From NCBI GenBank assembly GCA_002841695.1, contig PHAN01000005.1, positions 1-64,000 of the forward strand: a stretch of 64,000 nt of DNA, in the 5' to 3' direction. The stretch's first letter is position 1. Each line of letters starts with the position of its first letter. Origin of the DNA: Elusimicrobia bacterium HGW-Elusimicrobia-1 (GTDB lineage: Bacteria; Elusimicrobiota; Endomicrobiia; PHAN01). Positions 1 to 9,084 of this stretch are shown here, one piece after another. The notes below the pieces were generated by a model. It was given only the letters and a program-made list of their open reading frames with translations, was not told where the DNA came from and did no database searches. Position numbers and translations under genes: made by a program.

Positions 1-625
1 TCCAGTATTTATCGCAGGCGGCGATGGTCGCGTAGTAAGTGGTTCCGGCCAGCCACGTCGACGGAGTTCCGGACGCGCCGCCGGGATACCAGCCCTCGCC
101 CGTCGGAGCGTAAGGCGGACGGCCCGGCACGTGCGTTTGTCCGGGCATCAGCAATAGCAGATAAACGGCGGCGGGGGATGCTGTTACCGGCACGGCGGCT
201 GTCGAAAACGCAAGCGGGTTCTGATAAGGAGGATTGGTTACATCCGAAGCGGTAAGAATAGTGTAGCGATTGGAGACGTCCAGCGCCCCGACGTTACCGG
301 TGATAAGAACCAGCGAAAATACCGTCGAACCGTTCTGAAGTATCTGTTCGGGGACGGAAGACGCAAAAATATCGTCGAAAGTAAGCCGCACAGTGGCGGT
401 TGAGTCGGCGGGGTTCCAGTCGGAATCAAGAGCAGCCACCGTGACGAGAAAAGGCGCGCCCGCGGTTTGTACGCTTGGCGAATCGGTTTTCCCCGGAGCC
501 ACGCCGGGCGTAGCGGTCTGGCCGGGCAATAATATTTGAAGTTCCGTCGCAGGGCCGGCGCATACTTGGGCCGCAAAAGCAACAACCAAAAAACATCCGA
601 CGGGAAGTGATGCCGTCTTACCCAT
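1..625 (-). CDS. secreted repeat protein, 5' part (runs off window start)
   Basis: I read this minus-strand frame directly. It opens at ATG 625 behind a GGGGTGGGG run 4-12 nt upstream, has a typical signal peptide of about 23 residues, and stays open to the window edge (208 codons). The mature part contains two copies of a degenerate unit starting ILLPGQTATPGVAPGK (around residue 31) and LLLMPGQTHVPG (around residue 156), each followed by a segment resembling an Ig-like beta domain. I associate such PGxTxxPGxxxGK repeats with very large extracellular proteins of Elusimicrobiota/Omnitrophota-like bacteria; that link is from memory. No enzyme motif is visible. A cyclic-di-GMP riboswitch lies in its leader, which fits an adhesin or surface-matrix role (inference). 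The 3' end is outside the window. Confidence 0.75.
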   Translation of the reverse strand, partial: MGKTASLPVGCFLVVAFAAQVCAGPATELQILLPGQTATPGVAPGKTDSPSVQTAGAPFLVTVAALDSDWNPADSTATVRLTFDDIFASSVPEQILQNGSTVFSLVLITGNVGALDVSNRYTILTASDVTNPPYQNPLAFSTAAVPVTASPAAVYLLLLMPGQTHVPGRPPYAPTGEGWYPGGASGTPSTWLAGTTYYATIAACDKYW

Positions 626-770
626 TTTACCCCACCCCTCTGCCTGCAAATAACATCCTCGTTATATGTGACAAAATAAAAACCGGCTCGACGAAAAAGC
701 TGCGCTAAAACAACAACCACGGAAAGCGCAAAGCCCATTTCGACAAACCGGCCAAAAAATAAATCACTTC

Positions 771-882
771 GGCCATTTCGGCAACCCGGCGAACAAATGT
801 CACGGCGATTTCATTGCGTCGTGATTTAGTCCCGTGGCTTTGCGTCCCACCCTTTCGGCGTGGTTTGCCTTTGTCGCTGACT
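771..882 (-). promoter_or_regulatory. cyclic-di-GMP-I (GEMM-I) riboswitch aptamer
   Basis: The minus-strand RNA contains the GEMM-I signature in order: GGCAAACCAC, a GCCGAAAG loop, GUGGGACGCAAAGCCAC, GGACUAAA, a variable P2 hairpin, and CGCCGGGUUGCCGAAAUGG. These correspond to the conserved P1b/P1a strands, the tetraloop and the tetraloop receptor of the Vc2-type aptamer. It sits about 145 nt upstream of the start of the repeat protein at 625. The expression platform (626-770) has no terminator I can call with certainty. Class assignment is strong; whether ligand turns the gene on or off is not visible. Confidence 0.9.
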
Positions 883-1009
883 CTTGTAGTCAGTTTATAT
901 CAGAAATCCCGTCCAAAATCAAGTTTTTTTGAAAATAAAAAACGGGGCGGGTTCGGCGATACGGCCAAGTAAAATATATTCTAAAGATAATTTTAAATTT
1001 GAGTTACTA

Positions 1010-1297
1010 AAGGCGGGCCGTTTCTCCGTCGAGCCACCGACGGAAAAAAATAAAAAACTCCCCCGACTGGACGATGTTCGAACTTATTTTGCAGGGGCAG
1101 AAATTAGGTGTTTGTGTTGATTTTTTAGGTATTTTTGCTAAAAATAAGCGTGACAAACACTTGGATATGGTGTGGAAAATAGGGTCTTTGGCAGGGGCGC
1201 GAAAGGGTTCGGATATCCTGAAAATAGGGTTACTGCTGCTTAAAACGTTGTTTTTGCTCCATGGGTGGGTGCAAGATTCGATTACATTACACACAGG
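1010..1297. repeat. degenerate repeat copy A with IS-like end
   Basis: This segment matches 23450-23730 in the same orientation. Shared blocks include a TCCGTCG...CGACGGA hairpin, CTGGACGATGTTCGAAC, TTGATTTTTTAGG, AAAAATAAGCG, and a terminal block CTGCTTAAAACG...CCATGGGTGGG...AAGATTCGATTACATT. The terminal block also ends the IS3-like remnant at 24268. Short open frames inside (on both strands) differ between copies by frameshifts, so I do not call genes here. Confidence 0.7.
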
Positions 1298-1309
1298 GAA
1301 CGCTCGCTG

Positions 1310-2635
1310 TCACTCCAAACTCGATACCAAGCGCGGCAGATGTTCTATCATATATAGCGGGATGGAAAGGATTTTATCGTGGAAAGTGAGTTTCCCCGGC
1401 GACAATCTCACGCCGAACTTCGACTTTTTTTCGTCGAGGAACACTCTTAGCGACCGGAGTTTCCCCTGCTTGCCGGATTTTACCTCCACGGGCAGGATAT
1501 CCGCCCCGACGGCGATGATGTAATCGACCTCCGCGGAACTGCTTCTTTTGTCTCTGGCCCAAAAATAAAGCCCGCCGCCTCTGCGGCTGTCGGAGTATGC
1601 CCTCAATTCTTGCCCCGCGAACTGCTCGGCGACGGCGCCCGCGTTTATCTGTATAAAATCTTTCTCGACACTCAGCCGCCCTTCGAGGCCGCAGGCGTTT
1701 TGCATAAGTCCGACGTCAAGAAAGTTCAGTTTGAACTTCCGCTCGTTTATATCGGCCCCGAGGGGCAGCCCCGATGCGCTCGTCGAATAAACGATTTTGA
1801 CGAGCCCCGCCAAAGACAATAAATTGAGCGCGTCTTTTAGGTCTCTTGAACGGCTGTCGGGGTCGATGCCCGAATACTTGATTCTCTGGCCGACGAGCCG
1901 CGGCGCGGCGTCGAAAACTTTTTCAAGATACTGATGCCGGGAAAGCCCGGCGTATTTTCCGAAATCGCTCCTGTATGCCTGAATAATCCCCGTCTGCATC
2001 CTTTGGGTATTCATCATATCTTTTGAGTCGAGATAATCTTTTAAGACCGCGGGCATTCCGCCGACGATAAGATACGTTCTTAAACATTCCAGAAGTTTCT
2101 CGTGTATGGCGTCGTCAATTTTGTCGGTGGCTTTAAGGCCGGACAAAAATTGCCGCAGCCGGCCGTTACCCGAAGCATCGAGATATTCTCCGAACGAGAG
2201 CGGCTCAAGATAGATGAATTGTATCCTGCCGACAGGCATCTTGAAATCGGGTTTTTTTAGCGCGAATTCAAGAAGCGAGCCGGCCGCGATCACGGAGAGT
2301 TCCGGCATCTTCTCCTTGAAATATCTCAAAGACATCAGCGCCCGCGGGGATTCCTGTATCTCGTCGAGAAAAAGAAGCGTTTCGTTTTTGTCGATTTTTA
2401 CGCCGAGCAGCATTTGCAGTTTATTGACTATCTCGGACGGGTCGAAACTGCGGAAACATTCCTTGAGTTGCGGCTGAAACTCGAAATCGACCGTGACGCA
2501 GTTTTTGAAATGCGCTTTCCCGAATGTTTCCACGAGGTAGCTCTTGCCCACTTGCCGCGCGCCCCGGATTACAAGAGGTTGACGCCCTTTCTGCGATTTC
2601 CAGGATAGAAGCTCTTTTTCGATGTCCCTGCGCAT
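1310..2635 (-). CDS. AAA_14/DUF4143 ATP-binding protein
   Basis: A 441-residue protein of the AAA_14 + DUF4143 family. The Walker A motif GARQVGKS lies near residues 25-32 and the Walker B motif LLFLDEIQ near residues 88-95. The C-terminal DUF4143 part carries EVDYIIAVGADILPVEVKSG, the PD-(D/E)xK-like segment usual in this family. Family members are often found near mobile or variable regions, but no biochemical role is established. I chose ATG 2635 (MRRDIEKE) because AGGCGGAACA precedes it and an N-terminal basic helix leading into the P-loop is the family norm; an in-frame start 10 codons upstream (2665) is possible. It stands alone between the repeat copy at 1.0-1.3 kb and a peptidase gene. 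Confidence 0.9.
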   Translation of the reverse strand: MRRDIEKELLSWKSQKGRQPLVIRGARQVGKSYLVETFGKAHFKNCVTVDFEFQPQLKECFRSFDPSEIVNKLQMLLGVKIDKNETLLFLDEIQESPRALMSLRYFKEKMPELSVIAAGSLLEFALKKPDFKMPVGRIQFIYLEPLSFGEYLDASGNGRLRQFLSGLKATDKIDDAIHEKLLECLRTYLIVGGMPAVLKDYLDSKDMMNTQRMQTGIIQAYRSDFGKYAGLSRHQYLEKVFDAAPRLVGQRIKYSGIDPDSRSRDLKDALNLLSLAGLVKIVYSTSASGLPLGADINERKFKLNFLDVGLMQNACGLEGRLSVEKDFIQINAGAVAEQFAGQELRAYSDSRRGGGLYFWARDKRSSSAEVDYIIAVGADILPVEVKSGKQGKLRSLRVFLDEKKSKFGVRLSPGKLTFHDKILSIPLYMIEHLPRLVSSLE

Positions 2636-2781
2636 TGTTCCGCCTTTAATCTGTTTTATACACAATCTGGCTAAAATACGGGGGTATTATAGCATTATTT
2701 TGGCTAAAACACAAGGTATGTGGCATTATTGATGGGGATTTAATATCCACCCTTTCGTTTTTTTGGAAGGGCGACGGACGT

Positions 2782-3786
2782 CTATTCGGCAAGTTCCCGC
2801 AAAGCCGACGCGACGCCTTTCACAACATACGACATCTTTTCGTAGTCAAGTTTTTCCCATATGTCGGAATCTTTGTGATAATGCGGGTACCTGAAAAAAG
2901 CGGTATCGGTGAACATTACGGCGGGATATTTTTCCTCCCAGAATGACCAGTGGTCCGAAAGATCGGCACCGGGGGCAAAACCCAGCGTTATGGATTCGAC
3001 CGGAAATGACGTTCCTTTCCTGAAACCGGAAACGACTTTATTCAGAAGTTTTCTCGACGGAAAATTTCCCGCCAAGCATATAAAATTCCCCTTGTTCGGA
3101 TAGACCGCTCCCAAAAGCGGCGGGTATCTCTGGGAGAAAGTTTTTTCCGTGTAATAACCTATCATCTCAAGAATCACCGCCCCTTTGATGACATCGCCTT
3201 TCTTTTTTAATTCTTTTGCATACACGACACTGCCCATATCCCCGGTTTTTAAAAACGGCGGCTCCTCGTTTACAAAAGCCACAAACCTTATCGTGTGTTT
3301 CGTGTCCCTTTTTGAAAATTCCCTCGCAAGTTCGATAACACCCGCCACGCCGCTCGCATTGTCGTCGGCGCCGGGATTGAAACACGTATCATAATGCGCG
3401 CCCACTATGATAACTTCGCAGGGTTTTTGCGAGCCCTTTTTCTCCGCTATTATGTTGCCGACTTTTTTATTCAAAACATCGTAACTTTGAAATCTTACGC
3501 TGTAACCGAAAGAGGACAACTGACCGGCTATATATTCCGCCGCTTTTTGAAGATTATGATATTCGAAAACGCTCCTGTCGCCTATCTCATGCGAAAGTTT
3601 ATAAACGTGTTTTTCAAGCCGCCCGGCAAGCATAATATCCTTGTCCTCGCGGATGCTCCCAGACGCCCTGCGCCAGAAACGCCAGCCGTATGTCGTGGCG
3701 GAGATTACGGCAAAAGCGCCGACGGTGAAAATTATCAGCGATATGATTCTTTTTATGCTGGTTCGAAAGGAAAGTTCGATAAACAT
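2782..3786 (-). CDS. M28-family zinc aminopeptidase-like protein, membrane anchored
   Basis: A 334-residue protein with one N-terminal transmembrane segment (about residues 13-32) and an M28 peptidase domain. Metal-site residues are visible: VGAHYDT (H131), GADDNASG (D141), NEEPPF (E174/E175), EMIGYY near 206, and a C-terminal RYPHYHKDSD histidine. The family uses two co-catalytic zincs to remove N-terminal residues from peptides. The N-terminal anchor suggests an inner-membrane protein facing the periplasm, though it could be an uncleaved signal. There is no convincing ribosome-binding site before ATG 3786. It has the same orientation as the long unknown cluster upstream but is separated from it by about 180 bp. 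Confidence 0.88.
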   Translation of the reverse strand: MFIELSFRTSIKRIISLIIFTVGAFAVISATTYGWRFWRRASGSIREDKDIMLAGRLEKHVYKLSHEIGDRSVFEYHNLQKAAEYIAGQLSSFGYSVRFQSYDVLNKKVGNIIAEKKGSQKPCEVIIVGAHYDTCFNPGADDNASGVAGVIELAREFSKRDTKHTIRFVAFVNEEPPFLKTGDMGSVVYAKELKKKGDVIKGAVILEMIGYYTEKTFSQRYPPLLGAVYPNKGNFICLAGNFPSRKLLNKVVSGFRKGTSFPVESITLGFAPGADLSDHWSFWEEKYPAVMFTDTAFFRYPHYHKDSDIWEKLDYEKMSYVVKGVASALRELAE

Positions 3787-3969
3787 CCGGTTGATGTCCG
3801 TTTGAAAAATCGCCCCGAGGGGGCGGGCGACTTTCGAATATATTTTATGCGCTATCCACTCTGATTTTCACTGACCCGCGACAACGATATCTTTCACCCG
3901 TATTTTCTCGCCGTCGCGCAAATATAACATTGAAGATTGTATCACTCCTTTGTTGACTTTACTTTATGC

Positions 3970-5007
3970 TCAATAACCGCTCATCGGCGCTCCCTTTGTG
4001 TCCTTTTCATTGCAGTTTATATAAATAAGATTTATCCAATCCGTATCTTTTTTATCATTATTATATAGCCAACCGCCCCTGCTATCAGGTTCTTTACCAT
4101 ATCTGACTTTGTTTGTAACAGGAAACCCCTCTATCCCGGTGTCTGCATCGGGTATTGCTTCAATATATCTTGGCACAAGCGCGTCAAGAGTTTCAGGATA
4201 AACACCATCGTTATCTGAGTAATAAATAGTTAACGCGGTGCGAAGCGCGCCGAGATTGCCTTTTATACTTTCCTCTTTGTTTTTTCTTACTTCTTCTTTT
4301 GTAATTTTTCCCTCATTGTAAAGTTTATCCGCAATTTTACCGATTTTTTCATCGGAAATATAAGCAACGGCACGGATAATATCAACCGAGACCGTCTTGT
4401 CATTCAAGGTTTTATTAAGATATATTAGGGCTGATTTTGAATTTATATTTTTCAGCGAGTTTATTATCTGTTGTTTCACTTCCGTGTCTTTCTCTTTTAA
4501 TAATTGCTCGCCAAGTATTTTGACTCCAACCTCACCCGCATTTGCCAATGCGCGCGCCGCTTCTCTTCTTATTTCTTCGTTTTCACCATAAAGATACTTT
4601 GTAAGACCTGAAATGATTTTTTTGTTATGCGTCTCTCCCAAAAATTCACCCAAAATTCCTATTAAAATTGTTTTTTTATCCGAAGAAACCGGCTTTTCAA
4701 GTTCCTTGAATATACGCGGAACGGCCGAATCGCCGACGCCAAAAAGGGCTCGACAAATATTGGACATAAATCTTATATCTTCCGTGTCCATTGCTTTTAT
4801 AAGCAATGGCGCGGCCGACTCACCCATCACTCCCAATTTCTTTATTGCTTCATCCTTGTCTTTACTTAAAACTTCCGGATTTTTGAGTATCTCGATGTTG
4901 CGTTTGATTTCTTCCTGTTTTGCGCCATCCGACATCTTTGCAGATGCCAAAACCATACTTCCACTGATAAAAATAACCGCTACAAAAAAAACAATTTTTT
5001 TAATCAT
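3970..5007 (-). CDS. secreted HEAT-repeat protein with pseudopilin-like C-terminal head
   Basis: A 345-residue protein: signal peptide (about residues 1-22), HEAT-like helical repeats over about 30-235 (for example AAPLLIKAMDTED and EEIRREAARALANAG), then a distinct tail from about 250. The tail begins LGALRTALTIYYSDNDG and ends with a GGWLYNNDKKD...IYINC segment. It resembles the globular head of type II secretion major pseudopilins (GspG-like), which normally follows a prepilin leader helix absent here. The gene at 10749 has the same kind of tail. The start is set by GGAGG 5 nt before ATG 5007, within a GGAGGCGGGTATG leader also used by the WG-repeat gene at 18227. Function unknown; protein-protein scaffolding is the usual HEAT role. 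Confidence 0.8.
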   Translation of the reverse strand: MIKKIVFFVAVIFISGSMVLASAKMSDGAKQEEIKRNIEILKNPEVLSKDKDEAIKKLGVMGESAAPLLIKAMDTEDIRFMSNICRALFGVGDSAVPRIFKELEKPVSSDKKTILIGILGEFLGETHNKKIISGLTKYLYGENEEIRREAARALANAGEVGVKILGEQLLKEKDTEVKQQIINSLKNINSKSALIYLNKTLNDKTVSVDIIRAVAYISDEKIGKIADKLYNEGKITKEEVRKNKEESIKGNLGALRTALTIYYSDNDGVYPETLDALVPRYIEAIPDADTGIEGFPVTNKVRYGKEPDSRGGWLYNNDKKDTDWINLIYINCNEKDTKGAPMSGY

Positions 5008-5037
5008 ACCCGCCTCCGATATTTATTTCTCCTGTTT

Positions 5038-6762
5038 CTATTTTACCCATTGCTCCGAATTTGTGATTTCATCTATTTTATCTTCCAGTCGCCTGAGTTC
5101 ATCGGGAGCGCCCGTATCGCCAAGATAGTGAACAATGGTTTTAGTTTTTCCTCTCATAATAATTGAAGTAATAACATACGGCAAATCAGTTACTATGTAT
5201 TTCTCGTAGCTGTCTTTCAAGGAATAATAATTTATTTTTTCAAACTCTATAATAAGTTGTTTGATTTTTTCTTTGCTGATATTCGCTTTTCTTGTCTTCC
5301 AAGAAGCGCGCGTAAAAGGTTCGGGGCCGATATCAAAAACCACTTCGCCGCGTCCATATACGGTCAATTTATAAGCGCGGCAAGGCACGTAGCCGGCGGT
5401 TTTTTTTAGCGTTATTACGACATCTTTTATTTCATCTGACGAGATTTCACTGATTTTTTTCTTAATGCGCGCTTCCTCTTCTTTCTTGTATGCTTTAAGC
5501 GCTTCCCGGGCACCGGGGTCTTCTGCTTTTTCCAGCGCTTCCGAAGCCGCTCGCCGCACGGAAACATCCGGGTCATTCAAAAGAATCATAACGGCCGCGA
5601 TAGTTTCTTTTTCTAAACTTCCTATTCTCCCGACAACTTCCACGGCACCCTGGCGCACATAAGGATTTTTATTTTTTAATGCTTCGGCGAGAGCCCCCTG
5701 AATGTGGTCAATAACTTTTTCGGATTGTTCCAATTCTTTATTCTTATCTAAATTCTCGATAAAAGAATCCATCGCAATTTTATTGATATTAATTAAACCG
5801 TCAATTGCCGATTGTCTGACATGAGGATCTTCGTCTCCCAATGCTCCGATGAGGGCAGAAACCGCTTCCGGGGTGGCAGGCGCAATATTCCCCAATGAAT
5901 AAGCCGCGGCGGAGCGCACCGCAGAGTCCATATCCTTCAATGCTTTTATAAGAAATGGCGCTGCTTTTTGCGCATTGGAACCAAATCTGCCGCCCAGTGT
6001 AATAGCCGCCCACTGTCGGACATGATAATCATCATTTTCCAAAGCTTTAATAAGCGGTGGAACCGCATCGGGCCCGATTTGAATTAGCGCCATGGCTGCG
6101 TAAGAACACATCAGAGTGCTTCCTAAACACTGAATTAATATTGGAATTGCTTCTTTTGCTTCCGGGCCTATTTCGCCTATGGCTTTCATAATCGCAAGGG
6201 AAGGAAAACTCGCGGCTTCCGTATTTTCAAGCGCTTCAATAAGAGCCGGAACTACTTTTGGCGAGACCGGTCTGATATTACCTAATGCCTTGGCCGATGC
6301 CGCCTGATGATACCCCAAATCCAAATAATCCGTAGGTTTTTCTTTCAAGCACCGAATCAACTCGGGAACCACGCCTTTATTAACTGCCCCTATCTTGCCC
6401 AGGGCTTTGGCGGATGCGGCTCTAAGGCCGGTTGGGTTGCCGGGTTTCAGAGCGCCAAGTAAAGCCGGGACCGATTTTTCGGCGGCTGGACCCAATTTTC
6501 CCAATGTTTCCGCAGCGTGTTCTGCCTTGACAAGATTCTTGTCTTTCAAAAATAAAATAAGTTCGGAAACAATTTTTTTCTTTGCCACCGCATCTAATTT
6601 TTCCAGTTCCTCTTCCGCGGAATTGCGTATAGTGTAATCATCAGAGACCATTCTCTCGGATAAAGCGGCTGCGCTGCTTATAGAACAAAATCCCGGCAGA
6701 ATTATTCCGACAATAAGCGCGGAAGACAAAGTAACGGAACATAGATTAAATTTGTTTTTCAT
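5038..6762 (-). CDS. secreted HEAT-repeat protein with DUF6438-like C-terminus
   Basis: About 574 residues: an N-terminal signal/TM segment (MKNKFNLCSVTLSSALIVGI), then roughly ten tandem HEAT repeats (repeating pattern AxALGxIGP-A---VPALI-ALxDxDxxVR) to about residue 440, then a C-terminal domain with VITLKKTAGYVPCRAYKLTV, TDLPYVITS and IVHYLGD, which I recognise as DUF6438-like. HEAT arrays form curved binding surfaces; no catalytic motif is seen. I chose ATG 6762 because it gives a clean signal sequence; a start 19 codons upstream (6819) would add a basic non-signal stretch. It is 30 bp upstream of the other HEAT gene, so the two are probably cotranscribed. Confidence 0.82.
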   Translation of the reverse strand: MKNKFNLCSVTLSSALIVGIILPGFCSISSAAALSERMVSDDYTIRNSAEEELEKLDAVAKKKIVSELILFLKDKNLVKAEHAAETLGKLGPAAEKSVPALLGALKPGNPTGLRAASAKALGKIGAVNKGVVPELIRCLKEKPTDYLDLGYHQAASAKALGNIRPVSPKVVPALIEALENTEAASFPSLAIMKAIGEIGPEAKEAIPILIQCLGSTLMCSYAAMALIQIGPDAVPPLIKALENDDYHVRQWAAITLGGRFGSNAQKAAPFLIKALKDMDSAVRSAAAYSLGNIAPATPEAVSALIGALGDEDPHVRQSAIDGLININKIAMDSFIENLDKNKELEQSEKVIDHIQGALAEALKNKNPYVRQGAVEVVGRIGSLEKETIAAVMILLNDPDVSVRRAASEALEKAEDPGAREALKAYKKEEEARIKKKISEISSDEIKDVVITLKKTAGYVPCRAYKLTVYGRGEVVFDIGPEPFTRASWKTRKANISKEKIKQLIIEFEKINYYSLKDSYEKYIVTDLPYVITSIIMRGKTKTIVHYLGDTGAPDELRRLEDKIDEITNSEQWVK

Positions 6763-6988
6763 ATTAGTTTCTATGATTTCAGTTTTGCTTCTTTTTCGAC
6801 CGAAACACAACCCCAACACTCTGACTCCTTATCTCTTTTATTCTAATAAGTCCTGTTGTAGTTCTAAATTCAATCGGCTTTGTGTCATCCCCTCCATAAC
6901 GCGTATTTTCATGGGATCATGTCAACTATTATTCTCTTCAATTATTTTCTTCTTATAATCGGGAAATAATTTAAGATTTTTATTACTT

Positions 6989-8428
6989 TCAAGGTAATTT
7001 ATTTTTATTAAAAAAGTTTATTATTTTCTCTCTGGGATCTTTAACTGGCTTGTTTTCTCTATTACTATTATTTTCACTGGAGCCGCCGGTTTCAGGGGCA
7101 TTTGTTGTTGTTTTTGGTTTAGTTTCTGCCTCTGGGTTAGATCCTATTGGTGTATATGATTCAAGACATTTTTCTTTTTTTATAAGCTTCCCATAACCAT
7201 CATAGTAGTAAACATAGCCGTCGTGAGAAGACGTCCACCCAAGAGGTTCATATGATTTCTTCCTTTTTTCTTGCCGGATTTTCCAAGGATTAGTATATTT
7301 CTTATTCCGTTCGACTTTAATGAGGGTCTTTGTTCTGCCGTCATAAGTATACGCATTGCCATCTCTATAGATTACATACCTTACAAGATTGCCTTTTTCG
7401 TCACGATATTCAACTTTATTTTCTTCATCATCAAACCACGGCGTCAGATCCCCGCGTTTCAACAGCTCTTCTTTTTTTAACTCTGCATAAAACCATTCCG
7501 GCTTTGGGTCGTCAATCTGTTTCGCCTCTTTTATAAATCCTTCTATAGTCGTCTTTGCTTTTTTGTCAAAGCCGTAGATACCGTCAATCAATGCCAAAAG
7601 AGCAGATGTCCCATACAAACGCTTTTCAGATGCCTGTCTGCCGGCCCAAGTGGCATACCAGCGATTGTACGACCTTCGGAATTTTCTATCATTTAAAGTT
7701 GTAAGATTATCAATCATTCCTTTATCGAAAACACCTTTCCATATATTAGTATAAATTCTCATATCTTCAAATAATGGAGTTTCATCTTTTGAATTTGGTT
7801 TGGGCGTCATACCTATTCGGTTTAATTCTGAATATAAAAACACCCCGCGCAAAAAACTCTTATGCTCGGTGGCGCGGCTTTGCATTTGATCTTTTTCTTT
7901 GAACTTTCTGAGGTCTACCGCATGATTGATTTCGTGCGCTAAAATTAAAGACAATTCAGACGGCGGGCGGTCAAAATGCCCGGGGTTTATCAGAATGTTA
8001 AATTTTGTTTTTGGTCGGAAAAAATCACCAAATGCCGCGCCGTATGTATTGTCTCTGTGTAATCTATAAATACGAACATTAAGTCCGGCATTTACTAATT
8101 CAGAATAGGTTTTTGGTAAATGTCCGCCATCAGACCATTCGGTCAGTATTTTTTTACCTGTTTCTGTTCTATATAAAATTTCCAATGCCTGTCTGATTTT
8201 TTCTTGGCTTTGGGCCGAAGGCGGCTTGGAAAAAATGTATTGCTGTATCGGGTATTGAGCAATCAATTTTTCTTTTATTTTCCATATCAACGTCGGCGGT
8301 TTAGGTTTATCAAATACCGGCAAAGGAACAGGCACTGTCGCAATATCCCCGACAGAAACAGTTCTAATGGAAGTTAACAAAAGAATAAGAATAAACCCGT
8401 TTTTTAGAATCTTTTTTAAAATAATCAT
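6989..8428 (-). CDS. secreted HExxH zincin-like protein, unassigned family
   Basis: A 479-residue protein with an N-terminal signal/TM segment (residues about 10-25) and a metallopeptidase-like core. SLILAHEINHAVD supplies the HExxH zinc motif, with ATEHKSFLRG downstream as a plausible third ligand (E). The preceding GKKILTEW...NILINPGHF layout resembles that of the larger zincin at 14412, so the two are likely distant paralogues. After the core come several short Tyr/Asp-rich segments (YVIYRDGNAYTYDGRTK, GYVYYYDGYGKLIKKE) and a Ser/Thr/Asn-rich low-complexity tail. I do not recognise a named peptidase family. Secretion or periplasmic location is inferred from the N-terminus. Confidence 0.75.
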   Translation of the reverse strand: MIILKKILKNGFILILLLTSIRTVSVGDIATVPVPLPVFDKPKPPTLIWKIKEKLIAQYPIQQYIFSKPPSAQSQEKIRQALEILYRTETGKKILTEWSDGGHLPKTYSELVNAGLNVRIYRLHRDNTYGAAFGDFFRPKTKFNILINPGHFDRPPSELSLILAHEINHAVDLRKFKEKDQMQSRATEHKSFLRGVFLYSELNRIGMTPKPNSKDETPLFEDMRIYTNIWKGVFDKGMIDNLTTLNDRKFRRSYNRWYATWAGRQASEKRLYGTSALLALIDGIYGFDKKAKTTIEGFIKEAKQIDDPKPEWFYAELKKEELLKRGDLTPWFDDEENKVEYRDEKGNLVRYVIYRDGNAYTYDGRTKTLIKVERNKKYTNPWKIRQEKRKKSYEPLGWTSSHDGYVYYYDGYGKLIKKEKCLESYTPIGSNPEAETKPKTTTNAPETGGSSENNSNRENKPVKDPREKIINFFNKNKLP

Positions 8429-8434
8429 GGAATT

Positions 8435-9016
8435 TTATTCCCGGAACTTTATTCTCCTGACAAATTCTTCAAAACGTTTCAAGTTAGTTTCTCCTGCTTC
8501 GGGTGAATCAACCCCCAATGAAACCATACAACTCAGCCGGTAATAGCCGCCATTTTTACTTACACACCATATATTCCAAATGTCTCCGCCACCCGGCGAA
8601 TCACGATCGCGGACCAAATAGGATACCCCATCATTATCGTTATTCAACTTTATTCGCTTAAAAGTTTCTTTGACTACGTTAGAGTCATATATCTGTTCAT
8701 TATATTCTTTTGAATATTCTTGAGAATCGATATATTTTTTAATTTCAATATTGCCAGTAATCTTACCCGGTCGGGCGGCTCTTGATTCCTGAATAACCAG
8801 CAGATGGGCTTTTCCATCTGTGCTGGTATATTTTTTGACACCCAAAAGAGGAGACTGAACTTCAATCTCAATACCCATCTCGTCAAACGAGTAGCGACCA
8901 TAAAGGTCAATAGGTTGTGACATATGTTTCTTTGATGCTTTTAAGTAAACAAAAACCGCAACGATAACCACTAAGATAGATAAACCAATAATAAGCACCT
9001 TAATTTTTTTTGTCAT
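8435..9016 (-). CDS. membrane-anchored protein of unknown function
   Basis: 193 residues: a basic N-terminus followed by one transmembrane helix (IKVLIIGLSILVVIVAVFVY), then a soluble domain of about 165 residues. The soluble part alternates short beta-like segments (IEIEVQSP, HLLVIQES) with a long amphipathic helix at the end (TNLKRFEEFVRRIKF). The layout is similar to the lipoprotein at 12367, whose domain ends in a comparable helix, and could be a PsbP/DcrB-type fold; that is a guess. It lies 6 bp upstream of the zincin gene, so the two are very likely cotranscribed. Confidence 0.65.
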   Translation of the reverse strand: MTKKIKVLIIGLSILVVIVAVFVYLKASKKHMSQPIDLYGRYSFDEMGIEIEVQSPLLGVKKYTSTDGKAHLLVIQESRAARPGKITGNIEIKKYIDSQEYSKEYNEQIYDSNVVKETFKRIKLNNDNDGVSYLVRDRDSPGGGDIWNIWCVSKNGGYYRLSCMVSLGVDSPEAGETNLKRFEEFVRRIKFRE

Positions 9017-9084
9017 TTTTTTATCCGGTGTTCCGATAGGAATAACCCCGCAAACGCGGAATGCCTCGCCTTGCAGGGAAACAT

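Noticed and set aside
238-738. 166-codon minus-strand open frame at the window start
   Set aside because: It is out of frame with the signal-peptide protein that covers the same bases, and is Arg/Pro-rich as expected for a shadow frame.
1007-1523. Open frames in repeat copy A on both strands
   Set aside because: The counterparts at 23.4-23.7 kb are broken by frameshifts, and no family match is visible; the region behaves as repeat DNA.
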